Shown: positions 36,695-46,521 of the stretch, one piece after another
How positions within the stretch are numbered: the first letter of the stretch is position 1
Layout: each line of letters opens with the position of its first letter
Assembly (NCBI RefSeq): GCF_947496515.1
Contig: NZ_CANMDB010000004.1
Location: 186,001 to 250,000, forward strand
Direction of reading: 5' to 3'
Length of the DNA: 64,000 nucleotides
From: an uncultured Roseobacter sp.
GTDB taxonomy: Bacteria; Pseudomonadota; Alphaproteobacteria; Rhodobacterales; Rhodobacteraceae
The notes under the pieces: generated by a model
What the model was told of the DNA's origin: nothing
The model's database searches: none
Seen by the model: only the letters and a program-made list of their open reading frames with translations
Made by a program: the position numbers and the translations under genes

Positions 36695-39352
36695 ATGCAA
36701 ACGCTGAACGATATCCGATCGACCTTCCTGTCCTATTTCGAACGGCAGGGACATGCGGTCGTGCCCTCCAGTCCGCTGGTGCCGCGCAATGATCCCACCT
36801 TGATGTTCGCCAACTCGGGCATGGTGCAGTTCAAGAACCTCTTCACCGGGGTCGAGACGCGCGACTACAAACGTGCCACGACGGCGCAGAAATGCGTGCG
36901 CGCGGGCGGCAAGCACAATGATCTGGACAATGTGGGCTATACCGCGCGCCATCATACCTTCTTTGAAATGCTGGGAAATTTCAGTTTTGGCGACTATTTC
37001 AAGGAAGACGCCATCCGCTTTGCGTGGGAGCTGATCACCCGCGATCTCGGCATCGAAAAATCGCGCCTCTACGTCACCGTCTATCACACTGACGATGAGG
37101 CGGCGGAGATCTGGAAAAAGATCGGCGTGCCCGATGGCCGCATCATCCGCATCGCCACCAATGACAACTTCTGGATGATGGGCCCCACCGGTCCCTGCGG
37201 GCCGTGCACGGAGATCTTCTACGATCACGGCGATCACATCTGGGGTGGCCCCCCCGGCAGCCCCGAAGAAGACGGCGACCGCTTCGTGGAGATCTGGAAC
37301 CTGGTCTTCATGCAGTACGAGCAGTTCGAGGATGGCACCCGGCGGGATCTCGCCGCGCAATCCATCGACACCGGCATGGGTGTGGAGCGGGTCGCGGCCC
37401 TGCTGCAGGGGACCAACGACAACTACGCCACGGACCTGATGCGCAGCCTGATCGAGGCTTCCGCCGATGCCACCAGCTCCGATCCGGACGGGCCCGGCAA
37501 GACCAACCACCGGGTGATCGCGGATCATCTGCGCTCCACCTCCTTCCTGATGGCCGACGGAGTGCTGCCCAGCAACGACGGGCGTGGCTACGTGCTGCGG
37601 CGGATCATGCGGCGCGCCATGCGTCATGCGCATCTGCTGGGCGCTGCGGATCCGCTGATGCACCGGCTGGTGCCCGCGCTGGTCCGTCAGATGGGCGCGG
37701 CCTACCCCGAACTGGTGCAGGCTCAAAGCATGATTGAGGAGAGCTTTCTGCAGGAAGAGACACGCTTCCGCCAGACCCTCGACCGCGGTCTGAAACTGCT
37801 CGACGAAGAGATCGCAACGCTTTCGCCCGACGCCGATCTGCCCGGGGCGGCGGCCTTCAAGCTCTATGACACCTACGGGTTCCCGCTGGATCTGACCCAG
37901 GATGCGCTGCGCGAACAGGGCCGCGGCGTGGATACCGATGGGTTCGATGCCGCCATGGCCGAGCAGAAGGCCAAGGCGCGGGCCGCTTGGGCAGGCTCCG
38001 GCGAGGCAGCCGATGCGACCGTCTGGTTCGACGTGGCCGATCAACATGGCACCACGGATTTCCTCGGCTACGATACCGAACAGGCCGAAGGTCAGATCGT
38101 CGCGCTCGTGCAGGACGGCAAACCGGTTGAGACCGCCACTAAAGGCCAGAACCTGCAGATCGCGCTGAACCAGACGCCATTTTACGCCGAAAGCGGCGGT
38201 CAGGTGGGCGACACGGGCGTCCTGAAAACATCAACAGGCGCGGCCCGGATCACTGACACACGCAAGACCGCGGGTGTTTTCGTTCATATGGCCGAGGTCA
38301 CCGAAGGCCAGATCGCCCCCGGCGAGGCAGCCGTGCTGGAGGTTGACCACGCCCGCCGCAGCCAGATCCGCGCTAACCACTCCGCCACCCATCTGCTGCA
38401 CGAAGCGCTGCGGGAGGCTCTGGGCGATCACGTGGCACAGCGCGGCTCGCTGAACGCCGCCGATCGGCTGCGCTTCGATTTCAGCCATAACCACGCGCTC
38501 ACCGCCGACGATCTCGCGCGCGTGAATGCAGAGGTGAACAGCTACATCCGCCAGAACGCCCCCGTGACCACCCGGGTTATGACACCCGATGACGCCCGCG
38601 CCATGGGCGCGCAGGCGCTTTTCGGCGAGAAATACGGCGATGAGGTGCGCGTTGTCTCCATGGGGCACCAGCCCGGGTCGGGCAAAGGCAGCGACGGCGC
38701 TACCTACTCGCTGGAACTCTGCGGCGGCACCCATGTCGCGCGCACCGGCGATATCGGTGCCTTCGTCACGCTGGGGGACAGCGCCAGCAGTGCAGGCGTG
38801 CGCCGGATCGAGGCGCTCACGGGGGCTGCAGCGCTCGAGCACCTGCGCGATCAGGACACACGGCTCGCCGAGGTTGCGGGCGATCTCAAGGCCCAGCCAG
38901 CCGATGTGCCCGCCCGCGTGCGCACCCTGATGGACGAGCGCCGCAGTCTCAGCAACGAGATCGCCCAACTGCGCCGCGAACTCGCCATGGCGGGCGGTGG
39001 CACCGCCGCCGCGCCCGAGGCGCGCGACATCGCCGGCACCCCGTTTCTGGCTCAGGTCCTCTCGGGCGTCACCGGCAAGGATCTGCCCGCCCTCGTGGAT
39101 CAGTTCAAGGATCGTCTGGGCAGCGGCGCCGTCCTGCTCATCGCCGAGGCAGATGGCAAGGCCGCCGTCGCGGCGGGCGTCACGGAGGATCTCACCGACA
39201 AACACTCCGCCGTCGATCTGGTCAGATCCGCCGTTGCAGCCTTGGGCGGCAAGGGGGGCGGTGGCAGGCCCGACATGGCACAGGGTGGCGCCCGCGATAC
39301 CGCCAACGCCGACGCCGCCATCGCCGCCGCAGAAACCGTCTTGAAAGGATAA
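36695..39352 (+). CDS. alaS: Alanyl-tRNA synthetase
   Basis: An 885-residue class II synthetase charging tRNA-Ala. It starts [20 protein letters not shown] at 36695; the 25 upstream codons in frame are unrelated. The catalytic core has motif-like segments [16 protein letters not shown] and RVSS-region equivalents. The editing domain carries the zinc-binding [12 protein letters not shown] near residue 566 and [13 protein letters not shown] near 670. The C-terminal oligomerisation domain (ending [16 protein letters not shown]) is the usual DHHA1-type glycine-rich end. Length and motifs are complete. A DUF1330 gene follows 4 bp downstream and is probably cotranscribed. Confidence 0.97.
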   Translation: MQTLNDIRSTFLSYFERQGHAVVPSSPLVPRNDPTLMFANSGMVQFKNLFTGVETRDYKRATTAQKCVRAGGKHNDLDNVGYTARHHTFFEMLGNFSFGDYFKEDAIRFAWELITRDLGIEKSRLYVTVYHTDDEAAEIWKKIGVPDGRIIRIATNDNFWMMGPTGPCGPCTEIFYDHGDHIWGGPPGSPEEDGDRFVEIWNLVFMQYEQFEDGTRRDLAAQSIDTGMGVERVAALLQGTNDNYATDLMRSLIEASADATSSDPDGPGKTNHRVIADHLRSTSFLMADGVLPSNDGRGYVLRRIMRRAMRHAHLLGAADPLMHRLVPALVRQMGAAYPELVQAQSMIEESFLQEETRFRQTLDRGLKLLDEEIATLSPDADLPGAAAFKLYDTYGFPLDLTQDALREQGRGVDTDGFDAAMAEQKAKARAAWAGSGEAADATVWFDVADQHGTTDFLGYDTEQAEGQIVALVQDGKPVETATKGQNLQIALNQTPFYAESGGQVGDTGVLKTSTGAARITDTRKTAGVFVHMAEVTEGQIAPGEAAVLEVDHARRSQIRANHSATHLLHEALREALGDHVAQRGSLNAADRLRFDFSHNHALTADDLARVNAEVNSYIRQNAPVTTRVMTPDDARAMGAQALFGEKYGDEVRVVSMGHQPGSGKGSDGATYSLELCGGTHVARTGDIGAFVTLGDSASSAGVRRIEALTGAAALEHLRDQDTRLAEVAGDLKAQPADVPARVRTLMDERRSLSNEIAQLRRELAMAGGGTAAAPEARDIAGTPFLAQVLSGVTGKDLPALVDQFKDRLGSGAVLLIAEADGKAAVAAGVTEDLTDKHSAVDLVRSAVAALGGKGGGGRPDMAQGGARDTANADAAIAAAETVLKG

Positions 39353-39356
39353 AGCG

Positions 39357-39644
39357 ATGCCCGCCCTCTGGATCGCCCATGTGACCGTTACCGATGAGGA
39401 GGCCTACGCCAAATACGCCGCCCTTGCCACGGAAGCGATCGCAGCGCACGGCGGCCATTTCATCGCCCGCGGTGGCCATTTCGTCCAGCTCGAAGGCCGT
39501 GCCCGGCCCCGCAACGTGGTCGCCCGCTTCCCAGACGTGGCCACGGCGGAAAAATGCTATCATTCCGACCTGTATCAACGCGCCCTCAACCACGCCCGCG
39601 ACGTCTCCGAACGCGAGTTGATGATCATTGAGACCAGCGAATAA
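39357..39644 (+). CDS. DUF1330 family protein
   Basis: A 95-residue protein of the ferredoxin-like dimeric alpha-beta barrel DUF1330 family: ALWIAHVTVTDEEAYAKYAA at the start, GGHFIARGGHFVQLEG in the middle and VVARFPDVATAEKCYHSDLYQ towards the end. Its biochemical function is unknown. The start is 4 bp after the alaS stop, with AAAGGATAAAG covering the junction, so it is likely translated from the alaS transcript. This pairing appears common in roseobacters. Confidence 0.85.
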   Translation: MPALWIAHVTVTDEEAYAKYAALATEAIAAHGGHFIARGGHFVQLEGRARPRNVVARFPDVATAEKCYHSDLYQRALNHARDVSERELMIIETSE

Positions 39645-39670
39645 AGCGCGCTTAAAAACAGGCGCAGCAC

Positions 39671-39747
39671 TGCTCTTTCATCTTGCCAGATAAACTCCGG
39701 GGTCTGGGGCAGAGCCCCAGGTAACGCTGGGTCTGGAGCAGAGCCCC
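39671..39747. repeat. Intergenic repeat: CTTTCATCTTGCCA element plus paired CTGGGGC hairpins
   Basis: 39671-39700 matches 47003-47029 in inverted orientation over about 27 bp (GCTCTTTCATCTTGCCA then AAACTCC); a shorter match lies at 18758-18770. Directly after it, CTGGGGC-AGA-GCCCCAG (39704-39720) is a perfect hairpin, and a near copy follows at 39733-39747. The cluster lies between the convergent DUF1330 and typA genes and may act as a bidirectional transcript end. Confidence 0.7.
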
Positions 39748-39780
39748 AGGAAAAAGTCCCTCCGATGAAGAACCCCGGCG

Positions 39781-41598
39781 CTACCCCGCCTTCGCCATCC
39801 GCTTGCGCTCGTGCGGATCCAGATACCGCTTGCGCAGCCGGATCGCGTTCGGCGTTACCTCGACCAGTTCGTCGTCGTCGATATAGGCAATCGCCTCTTC
39901 CAGCGAGAGGGTGATCGGTGTGGTCAGCCGCACCGCCTCATCGGTCCCAGAGGCGCGTACGTTGGTCAGCTTCTTGCCCTTGAGCGGGTTCACTTCCAGA
40001 TCGTTTTCGCGGCTGTGCTCACCGATGATCATGCCGGTGTAGACGTCGGCCTGCGCGCCGATCATCATCCGGCCACGTTCCTCCAGATTCCACAGCGCAT
40101 AGGCCACGGAACTGCCGTTCTCCATGGAGATCAACACCCCCGCACGCCGCCCCGGAATGGCCCCCTTATGCGGTGCCCAGCTATGAAAGACCCGGTTCAG
40201 CACGCCCGTCCCGCGCGTGTCGGTCAGAAACTCGCCGTGATAGCCGATCAACCCGCGCGACGGCACATGCGCCACGATCCGGGTCTTGCCCGCACCGGCG
40301 GGTTTCATCTCTACCAACTCACCGCGGCGCACACCGGTGATCTTCTCGATCACGGCACCTGAATACTCGTCATCCACGTCGATGGTGGCCTCTTCGATGG
40401 GCTCGTGCCGCACGCCGTCAATCTCGCGAAAGAGCACCTGCGGGCGCGAAATGCTCAACTCGAACCCCTCGCGGCGCATGTTCTCGATCAGCACGCCCAT
40501 CTGCAACTCGCCCCGGCCCGCGACCTCAAAGGCCTCGCCGCCGGGTGTGTCCGAGATCTTGATGGCCACGTTGCTCTCGGCCTCTTTCATCAACCGCTCG
40601 CGGATCACACGGGACTGCACCTTTTTGCCGTCGCGACCCGCCAGCGGGCTGTCGTTGATCCCAAAGGTCACGGTGATCGTGGGCGGGTCGATGGGCTGGG
40701 CGGGCAGGGCCTCGGTGACCTGCGGTGCGACGATGCTGTCGGCCACGGTCGCCTTGGACATGCCCGCCAGGCTCACGATGTCACCTGCTTCGGCCAGATC
40801 GATGGGCTGTTGGTTCAGCCCGCGAAAGGCGAGGATCTTGGTCACGCGGAAGTTCTCGATCAGCTCCCCGTCGCGGCTCAGCGCCTTGACCGTTTCACCG
40901 GCTTTCAAGGTGCCCGCTTCGACGCGCCCTGTCAGGATCCGGCCGATGAACGCATCCGCCCCCAGCGTGGTTGCCAGCATCCGGAAAGGTGCGTCGCGCT
41001 CGGCCACCTGAGCAGGGGCGGGCACGTGTTCCACGATCAGATCGAAGAGGGCAGAGAGGTCTTGGCGCGGCCCATCCAGCTCCATATCCGCCCAGCCATT
41101 GCGGCCGGAGGCATACATGGCCGGGAAATCCAGCTGATCGTCATCGGCGCCGAGATTGGCGAAAAGATCGAAACACTCGTCCAGCGCGCGGTCCGGCTCT
41201 GCATCGGGCTTGTCCACTTTGTTGAGCACCACGATGGGTCGCAACCCGAGCGCCAGCGCCTTGGAGGTGACGAATTTCGTCTGCGGCATGGGCCCTTCGG
41301 CGGCATCCACCAGCAGCACCACCCCATCCACCATGCTCAGGATCCGCTCTACCTCGCCGCCGAAATCGGCGTGGCCCGGGGTGTCCACGATATTGATACG
41401 GGTGTCTTTCCACTCGACACTGGTGGCCTTGGCCAGAATGGTGATGCCACGCTCACGTTCCAGATCGTTGCTGTCCATGGCCCGCTCGGCGGTGGCCTGG
41501 TTTTCGCGGAAGGTCCCGGATTGTTTGAGCAATTCATCCACCAGCGTGGTTTTGCCGTGGTCAACGTGAGCGATGATTGCGATGTTGCGCAGGTCCAT
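39781..41598 (-). CDS. typA: Ribosome-associated GTPase TypA/BipA
   Basis: A 605-residue translational GTPase. G1 is [10 protein letters not shown] (about residues 9-18), G3 [10 protein letters not shown] near 71 and G4 NKVDKPDA near 125, followed by EF-G-like domains II, III and V ([21 protein letters not shown] near 350) and the TypA-specific C-terminal domain ([18 protein letters not shown] near 535). It acts in 50S assembly and stress or cold growth. ATG 41598 is chosen because [15 protein letters not shown] is the family start; the frame is open 19 codons further. It is convergent with alaS-DUF1330. Confidence 0.96.
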   Translation of the reverse strand: MDLRNIAIIAHVDHGKTTLVDELLKQSGTFRENQATAERAMDSNDLERERGITILAKATSVEWKDTRINIVDTPGHADFGGEVERILSMVDGVVLLVDAAEGPMPQTKFVTSKALALGLRPIVVLNKVDKPDAEPDRALDECFDLFANLGADDDQLDFPAMYASGRNGWADMELDGPRQDLSALFDLIVEHVPAPAQVAERDAPFRMLATTLGADAFIGRILTGRVEAGTLKAGETVKALSRDGELIENFRVTKILAFRGLNQQPIDLAEAGDIVSLAGMSKATVADSIVAPQVTEALPAQPIDPPTITVTFGINDSPLAGRDGKKVQSRVIRERLMKEAESNVAIKISDTPGGEAFEVAGRGELQMGVLIENMRREGFELSISRPQVLFREIDGVRHEPIEEATIDVDDEYSGAVIEKITGVRRGELVEMKPAGAGKTRIVAHVPSRGLIGYHGEFLTDTRGTGVLNRVFHSWAPHKGAIPGRRAGVLISMENGSSVAYALWNLEERGRMMIGAQADVYTGMIIGEHSRENDLEVNPLKGKKLTNVRASGTDEAVRLTTPITLSLEEAIAYIDDDELVEVTPNAIRLRKRYLDPHERKRMAKAG

Positions 41599-41708
41599 GA
41601 GGTGAGCCTTTGATACGGGAAGGGGGCGCGCTGCCGCGCGTGTTGCAGCGCGCATACCGCGCGGGGGGCCGGATTGCTAGGGAAAATTGCTGCCCTGCAG
41701 CAACAGCC

Positions 41709-42044
41709 TTAATGGGTGGTCGTATCCGACAGAAGGTGGATCACCAGGATCCCGCAGAGGATCAGCGCCAGCCCGATCACCGCAGGCAGATCGAGCCGTT
41801 GACCAAAGACCACGAACCCGATGACCGCGATGCTGACGATCCCCAGCCCCGACCAGATGGCATAGACAACGCCCACCGGCATGACTTTCAGCGTCAGCCC
41901 CAGCAGGTAAAAGGCGATCCCGTAGGCCAGCACCACCAGCACCGACGGTCCGAGCCGGGTGAACTGCGCCGAGGCCTGCAGTGCGGTGGTGCCGATGGTC
42001 TCGAATATCACGGCGGCGATCAGCGTCAGATAGTGTAGCGGCAT
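41709..42044 (-). CDS. Small multidrug resistance (SMR/EmrE-type) transporter
   Basis: A 111-residue protein with four transmembrane helices and the membrane-embedded glutamate of EmrE in VIFETIGTTAL (Glu15). The helix-three signature YAIWSGLGIVSIAVIG near residue 61 is the SMR core. Dimers exchange protons for cationic drugs, guanidinium or polyamines. It lies 10 bp downstream of an Lrp/AsnC-type regulator on the same strand, so the regulator may control it. A paired SMR subunit gene is absent, so it probably works as a homodimer. Confidence 0.9.
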   Translation of the reverse strand: MPLHYLTLIAAVIFETIGTTALQASAQFTRLGPSVLVVLAYGIAFYLLGLTLKVMPVGVVYAIWSGLGIVSIAVIGFVVFGQRLDLPAVIGLALILCGILVIHLLSDTTTH

Positions 42045-42054
42045 GACAACCCTT

Positions 42055-42513
42055 TCAAAGCGGCAGTTCTGCGGTGTCCTTGATTTCCTCCATCACGAAG
42101 CTGGCGGAGACATCGGACAGCGGAACCCTGTGGATCAGCGCCTGGTAGAGCCGGTCGTACCCCGCCATATCCGCCACGCGCGCCCGGATGAGATAATCCA
42201 GATCCCCGGTCATGCGGTAAACGCCGAGGATTTCGGGCATGGCGCGGGTTGCCTGCCGGAACTGTGTCAGCCAGTCCGGGGCATGGGCGTTGGTGCGGAT
42301 CATGATAAAGACCATTAACCCCAGGCCCAGCTTATCCGCATCGAGCACCGCCACGCGGCCCTTGATCACCCCCGCCGCCTCCAGTGCCTTGATCCGCCGC
42401 CAGCAGGCGTTGCGGCTGAGGTTGACGGCCTCTCCCAGAGCGTCGAGCGGGGTGGCGGCGTCCCGTTGCAATTGGACGAGGAGTCGGCGGTCTATGGCAT
42501 CTAATGTCTCCAT
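42055..42513 (-). CDS. Lrp/AsnC-family transcriptional regulator
   Basis: A 152-residue regulator with an N-terminal helix-turn-helix (LDAIDRRLLVQLQRDAATPL, then LSRNACWRRIKALEAAGVIKG) and a C-terminal ligand-binding RAM domain (DYLIRARVADMAGYDRLYQAL). I start at ATG 42513 (METLDAIDRR); upstream in-frame ATGs at 42522 and 42543 are possible. It is cotranscribed with the SMR transporter and divergent from the DUF6356 gene; the 110-bp gap is AT-rich and probably holds both promoters and its operator. The effector is likely an amino acid but cannot be read from sequence. Confidence 0.88.
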   Translation of the reverse strand: METLDAIDRRLLVQLQRDAATPLDALGEAVNLSRNACWRRIKALEAAGVIKGRVAVLDADKLGLGLMVFIMIRTNAHAPDWLTQFRQATRAMPEILGVYRMTGDLDYLIRARVADMAGYDRLYQALIHRVPLSDVSASFVMEEIKDTAELPL

Positions 42514-42625
42514 ATATCGCATGTTTGTGGGAAAATATCTCATCGTCAACGATAATAGTGTGATTTTTGGGATAGGGTCTCACCCTATCAGCGGTAGAAA
42601 CATCGCAAAAGAGGAGACCCGCCCC

Positions 42626-42829
42626 ATGCTGCAACGTATATTCCTTGATCATCCCGCCACGGTGAATGAGAGCTTTTTCCAGCACATGCGCTTTGCGCTC
42701 AGCTTTGCGGGGTTGCTGCTCGCGGCGGGGGGTGCCGCGCTGGTGCATGCGCTGATCCCCTGTCTTTTCGAGAAGACGGCCGGTAACATTATCCGTCAGC
42801 TCTACCACCGGATCGAGAACCGGCACTAG
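42626..42829 (+). CDS. DUF6356 family small membrane protein
   Basis: A 67-residue protein: MLQRIFLDHPATVNESFFQHMRFALSF (read in two parts, 1-15 and 16-27), then one hydrophobic helix (GLLLAAGGAALVHALIPCLF) and a basic tail. It fits the DUF6356 family of small capsule-type membrane proteins found in alphaproteobacteria. GAGGAGA lies 8 bp before ATG 42626, which rescues this short gene from a longer false frame. It is divergent from the Lrp regulator and convergent with the YitT gene, whose stop is 1 bp away. Function unknown. Confidence 0.75.
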   Translation: MLQRIFLDHPATVNESFFQHMRFALSFAGLLLAAGGAALVHALIPCLFEKTAGNIIRQLYHRIENRH

Positions 42830-42830
42830 C

Positions 42831-43445
42831 TCACGTGGCGATGTAGCGGTCGCGCCGGTGGTTGAAGGTGATCACCAGGTTCAGCACCACGGCCCCCAGC
42901 AGTGAAAAGAGCACAACTGGCAGCGGGAACAGGAAGCAGGCCACGCCGAAAATCATCGCATCGGCGATGAGCTGCACCCAGCCTGCCTTGAACCCGGTGG
43001 TGTCCTGCACCAGCAGGGCCACGACGCCCAAACCGCCCATGGAGCCATTGTGCCGGAACATGGCCAGCAGGCCGATGCCCACCAGCGCGCCGAAACTGAC
43101 CGCACCGAGGGCGGGATCCAGCGTGTCGAACTGCATGCCCAGGGGCAGTGCTTCGGTGATCAGGGACATCAGCGTGACGGAGATCAGCGATTTGACGGTG
43201 AACTCCAGCCCCAGCCGCCGGTAGGCCAGCGCGTAGAACGGCAGGTTGATCACAAAGAACGCCACGCCAAAGGAATAGCCCGTGAGGTAGGAGGCGATGA
43301 CGGCGAGCCCTGCGGTCTGCCCGGTGATCAGCCCCACGGAGGTGAGCAGATGCACACCGAGGCTGCACAGAAAGACGCCGAGGCCCAGACCCTGCACATC
43401 TTCCCAAAGTGTATGTTTTTGCGGGTTTTTCGAGGACAGCTGCAT
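42831..43445 (-). CDS. YitT/DUF161 family membrane protein
   Basis: A 204-residue membrane protein with five to six helices of the YitT type: GVFLCSLGVHLLTSVGLITGQTAGLA near residues 22-47 (seen in pieces), VAFFVINLPFYALAYRRLG, and MFRHNGSMGGLGVVALLVQD near 128 with the conserved GGxG. It lacks the C-terminal DUF2179 cytoplasmic domain of full YitT proteins. The start at 43445 (MQLSSKNPQKHTLW) has a weak ribosome site; 31 codons of open frame lie upstream. Transport role is presumed, substrate unknown. It follows icd on the same strand, with a strong hairpin between. Confidence 0.82.
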   Translation of the reverse strand: MQLSSKNPQKHTLWEDVQGLGLGVFLCSLGVHLLTSVGLITGQTAGLAVIASYLTGYSFGVAFFVINLPFYALAYRRLGLEFTVKSLISVTLMSLITEALPLGMQFDTLDPALGAVSFGALVGIGLLAMFRHNGSMGGLGVVALLVQDTTGFKAGWVQLIADAMIFGVACFLFPLPVVLFSLLGAVVLNLVITFNHRRDRYIAT

Positions 43446-43576
43446 GGGGATGCGCTTATCCCGCGTGGCTGTTCGCTGTCCAGTCCGGTCGCGCAGGCGG
43501 CAGGCTTTGGAGGAGGTGGCACCGGGCGGGTGCCACATCTTTCAGCACGGGAGGGCTTTGAAGGGGGAGGCGGCAG

Positions 43577-43600
43577 GCAGTCGGCTCGGAGGCCGACTGC
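43577..43600 (-). terminator. Perfect 9-bp hairpin after icd
   Basis: GCAGTCGGC and GCCGACTGC with a 6-nt loop lie 14 bp after the icd stop (minus strand). There is no T-run downstream, so it may be an atypical terminator or a 3' stabilising hairpin. Confidence 0.5.
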
Positions 43601-43613
43601 GCGGGGCGTTGCC

Positions 43614-44828
43614 TCAGCCGGCGAGCGCCTTGTTGAGGTTCTCGTCCACTTTTTCCAGAAAGCCCATGGTGGTCAGCCACTTCTGATCGGGGCCGACCAG
43701 CAGCGCCAGATCCTTGGTCATGGAGCCGCTTTCCACGGTGTCCACGATGACCTTTTCCAGCGTCTCGGCGAAATTCATCAGCGGGGCGTTCTCGTCCAGC
43801 TTGGCGCGGTGCTTGAGCCCGCCCGTCCAGGCAAAGATCGAGGCGATGGAGTTGGTCGAGGTCTCCTCCCCCTTCTGGTGCTGGCGGTAGTGGCGGGTGA
43901 CCGTACCGTGGGCCGCCTCGGCCTCCACGATCTTGCCATCGGGCGTCATCAGCTGCGAGGTCATCAGACCAAGGCTGCCAAAGCCCTGTGCGACGGTGTC
44001 GGACTGCACGTCGCCGTCGTAGTTCTTGCACGCCCAGACGTAGCCGCCGGACCACTTCATGGCCGAAGCCACCATGTCGTCGATCAGACGGTGCTCGTAG
44101 GTGATGCCCGCCTCTTTGAAGGCATCCGCGAACTCGGCGTCAAAGACCCGCTGGAAGATCAGCATGAACTGGCCATCATACTGTTTCATAATGGTATTCT
44201 TGGTGGAGAGATAGACCGGGTAGCCGCGCTTGAGGCCGTAGTTGAAGGACGCGCGGGCGAAATCCTCGATGGATTTGTCGAGGTTGTACATCGACATGAA
44301 CACGCCCGAAGAGGGGGCGTCGAACACCTCATGCTCTTCGACGGTGCCGTCCTCGCCCACGAACTTCATGGACAGCTTGCCGGGTCCGGGGAATTTCATG
44401 TCGGTGGCGCGGTACTGATCGCCGAAGGCGTGGCGCCCGATCACGATGGGCTGGGTCCAGCCGGGCACCAGGCGCGGTACGTTGGAGCAGATGATCGGCT
44501 CGCGGAAGACCACGCCGCCCAGGATGTTGCGGATCGTGCCATTGGGGCTGCGCCACATCTTCTTGAGGTTGAATTCCTCCACCCGCGCCTCATCGGGGGT
44601 GATGGTGGCGCATTTGACGCCCACCCCGATTTCCTTGATGGCGTTGGCCGCGTCGATGGTGATCTGGTCGTCGGTCTCGTCCCGCGCCTCGATCCCCAGA
44701 TCGTAGTATTTCAGGTCCACGTCCAGATAAGGCAGAATGAGTTTCTTCTTGATGAAATCCCAGATGATCCGGGTCATTTCATCGCCGTCGAGTTCGACAA
44801 CGGGGTTTTCTACCTTGATCTTGGTCAC
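43614..44828 (-). CDS. icd: NADP-dependent isocitrate dehydrogenase
   Basis: A 404-residue TCA-cycle enzyme oxidising isocitrate to 2-oxoglutarate with NADP. It is the eukaryote-like (IDP) type: [18 protein letters not shown] at the start, [28 protein letters not shown] near residue 74 (in parts, with the phosphate-type serine), [27 protein letters not shown] near 245 with metal-binding Asp residues, and [17 protein letters not shown] near 302. GTG 44828 has CAGGAGAC immediately upstream, which decides the start within a longer frame. A perfect palindrome (44901-44920) and an 11-bp repeat array lie upstream. Monocistronic or followed by YitT beyond a hairpin. Confidence 0.95.
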   Translation of the reverse strand: MTKIKVENPVVELDGDEMTRIIWDFIKKKLILPYLDVDLKYYDLGIEARDETDDQITIDAANAIKEIGVGVKCATITPDEARVEEFNLKKMWRSPNGTIRNILGGVVFREPIICSNVPRLVPGWTQPIVIGRHAFGDQYRATDMKFPGPGKLSMKFVGEDGTVEEHEVFDAPSSGVFMSMYNLDKSIEDFARASFNYGLKRGYPVYLSTKNTIMKQYDGQFMLIFQRVFDAEFADAFKEAGITYEHRLIDDMVASAMKWSGGYVWACKNYDGDVQSDTVAQGFGSLGLMTSQLMTPDGKIVEAEAAHGTVTRHYRQHQKGEETSTNSIASIFAWTGGLKHRAKLDENAPLMNFAETLEKVIVDTVESGSMTKDLALLVGPDQKWLTTMGFLEKVDENLNKALAG

Positions 44829-44900
44829 GGGCGTCTCCTGTGGCTGATGCGAGTCGTGGTCTGCGCCCCCCTGTAGCGCAGATGTGGTCGGTAGGAAAGG

Positions 44901-44920
44901 CGGTATACAGATGTATACCG
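44901..44920. promoter_or_regulatory. Perfect 8-4-8 palindrome upstream of icd
   Basis: CGGTATAC-AGAT-GTATACCG is a perfect inverted repeat 73-92 bp before the icd start. Size and symmetry suit a GntR- or TetR-type dimer operator. The regulator is not identifiable here. Confidence 0.6.
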
Positions 44921-45001
44921 CGCTGTGGACTAGCATCACGGGCGTTGGGAGGATTTCCCACTGATCCCGCGATCCGTGGGATTTCATTTTTTCGGCATCC
45001 T

Positions 45002-45056
45002 GTCGGTATCGCGTCGGTATGACGTCGGTATCGCGTCGGTATCGTGTCGGTGCTGG
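45002..45056. repeat. 11-bp phased tandem repeat, copy B
   Basis: Five units of exactly 11 bp starting GTCGGT (45002, 45013, 45024, 45035, 45046): ATCGC, ATGAC, ATCGC, ATCGT and GCTGG follow in turn. It lies between the HD-hydrolase stop (45080) and icd (start 44828, minus strand). Two unit types are identical to those at 14575-14630. Confidence 0.9.
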
Positions 45057-45079
45057 GCGACCGGTCGGGTAAGGGGGCG

Positions 45080-45670
45080 TTAGGGCGGTGTGTGTCCGAA
45101 AAAACCCGCAAGCCGGGGCCTGAGCCACGCCCAGAGCAGCGGCGCCCCGCGCGCCATCGGGGTGCCGACGCGGGTGTCCAGCTGCGCCAGCGTCACATCG
45201 TAGTCGTGCCAGGAGCCGCCGCCGTTGTCGAGATTGGCCATGGGCGTGGTCAGCCGGTCGATGGCCTTGGCGAATTGTGCGTCCGGTGTCCGGGCCGCTT
45301 CGAACTCATCCCAGAGCGCGCGGAACCGGGTGCTTTGGTCGTCGGGCAGCAGGCCAAAGAGACGGTCGGCGGCGGTCTGCTCCGCAGCCTGTTGTGCCGC
45401 GGCATCGACGGCGCCGTGGATCGGGTTGTCGCCCGCATCGATCTCGACCAGATCGTGGATCAGCAACATGCGCAGCACCCGGTCGATGGTCACGCCGGTG
45501 GGGGCGTGCTCGGCCAGTGTCAGCGCGTAGAGGGTGACATGCCAGGAATGCTCCGCCGCGTTCTCGAACCGGCTGGCATCGTGCAGGCGCGCCGCACGCA
45601 GCACGGATTTCAGCCGGTCGGCCTCTGCCAGAAACGCCATCTGGGCATCGAGGCGCGGCGTGCCGGGCAC
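45080..45670 (-). CDS. HD-domain hydrolase (YfbR/HDDC2-like)
   Basis: A 196-residue HD-superfamily phosphohydrolase: [21 protein letters not shown] near residue 35 supplies the first His pair, [13 protein letters not shown] near 69 the HD metal-binding dyad, and a later Asp lies in [13 protein letters not shown] near 135. This layout matches YfbR 5'-deoxynucleotidase and human HDDC2-type proteins. Start is GTG 45670, 2 bp after the stop of the alpha/beta hydrolase gene, so the two are cotranscribed. The substrate is probably a nucleoside monophosphate; not verifiable here. Confidence 0.85.
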   Translation of the reverse strand: MPGTPRLDAQMAFLAEADRLKSVLRAARLHDASRFENAAEHSWHVTLYALTLAEHAPTGVTIDRVLRMLLIHDLVEIDAGDNPIHGAVDAAAQQAAEQTAADRLFGLLPDDQSTRFRALWDEFEAARTPDAQFAKAIDRLTTPMANLDNGGGSWHDYDVTLAQLDTRVGTPMARGAPLLWAWLRPRLAGFFGHTPP

Positions 45671-45672
45671 GG

Positions 45673-46326
45673 TTAGCGCGAGGTCTCCGTCAGGCGGCGT
45701 TTGACGTAGGAAGTGGAGGTGTCGATGAGCGAGTCGAGGTGCGGCTCCTCGAAGAAATGCCCCGCGCCATCGACCTGTTCATGGGTGATGGTGATGCCCT
45801 TTTGCTCATGCAGCTTGGAGACCAGCGCATCCGTATCGGCGGGCGGCGCCACACGGTCGGCGGTGCCGTTGATGATCAGGCCCGAGGCGGGGCAGGGGGC
45901 GAGGAAGGAAAAGTCGTACATGTTGGCGGGCGGGGCGACGGAGATGAAGCCGGTGATCTCCGGCCGGCGCATCAGCAGCTGCATGCCGATCCAGGCGCCG
46001 AAGGAGAACCCCGCGACCCAGCAGTGTTTGGAATTGTTGTTCATCGACTGCAGGTAGTCGAGCGCGGAGGCGGCGTCGGAAAGCTCGCCGATGCCCTGGT
46101 CGTATTCGCCCTGGCTTCGGCCCACCCCGCGGAAATTGAAGCGCAGCACCGTGAAGCCCATGTTGTAGAAGGCGTAGTGCAGGCGGTGCACGATGACATG
46201 GTTCATGGTGCCGCCGAACTGCGGGTGCGGGTGCAACACAATGGCGATGGGGGCGTCGCGTTCTTTTTGGGGGTGGTAGCGGCCTTCGAGGCGGCCTTCG
46301 GGTCCGGGAAAGATGACCTCGGGCAT
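45673..46326 (-). CDS. Alpha/beta hydrolase (COG2945-like)
   Basis: A 217-residue hydrolase. HPHPQFGGTMNHVIVHRLHYAF near residue 28 and RFNFRGVGRSQGEYD near 60 are family signatures; the nucleophile elbow is GFSFGAWIG near 104, the acid Asp lies in GTADRVAPPADTDAL near 160 and the catalytic His in GAGHFF near 193. COG2945 proteins are uncharacterised esterase-like enzymes. ATG 46326 has AGGGAC upstream; in-frame codons back to 46365 lack similarity. It is the first gene of a two-gene operon with the HD hydrolase and divergent from iscR. Confidence 0.85.
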   Translation of the reverse strand: MPEVIFPGPEGRLEGRYHPQKERDAPIAIVLHPHPQFGGTMNHVIVHRLHYAFYNMGFTVLRFNFRGVGRSQGEYDQGIGELSDAASALDYLQSMNNNSKHCWVAGFSFGAWIGMQLLMRRPEITGFISVAPPANMYDFSFLAPCPASGLIINGTADRVAPPADTDALVSKLHEQKGITITHEQVDGAGHFFEEPHLDSLIDTSTSYVKRRLTETSR

Positions 46327-46388
46327 GGGCGTCCCTGTAACAGTGTCCTGAGGTGGCCGGGTCATCTTGACGGATGGCCCCGGTCACT

Positions 46389-46403
46389 TTAGAACGGTTC
46401 TAA
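46389..46403. promoter_or_regulatory. Irr-type iron-control palindrome upstream of iscR-suf
   Basis: TTAGAA-CGG-TTCTAA is a perfect 6-3-6 inverted repeat that fits the iron control element bound by Irr in alphaproteobacteria. It lies 119 bp before iscR, in the divergent gap to the alpha/beta hydrolase gene, and could act on either side. Confidence 0.6.
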
Positions 46404-46521
46404 TTCGGGTGCGAGCCGGGTGCCGTCCCGCGTTGGGCGCGGGCCAAGTCCAGCCTGCGAAATTCCGACTTATGCAATTCATGCGCCCGCGTCAATCGCA
46501 TGGGCGCGGGGAGGGGATGGG

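Noticed and set aside
35951-38047. Minus-strand frame of 698 codons opposite recA and alaS
   Set aside because: It crosses two well-defined genes and their terminator; the sequence has only low-complexity His/Gly/Ala composition.
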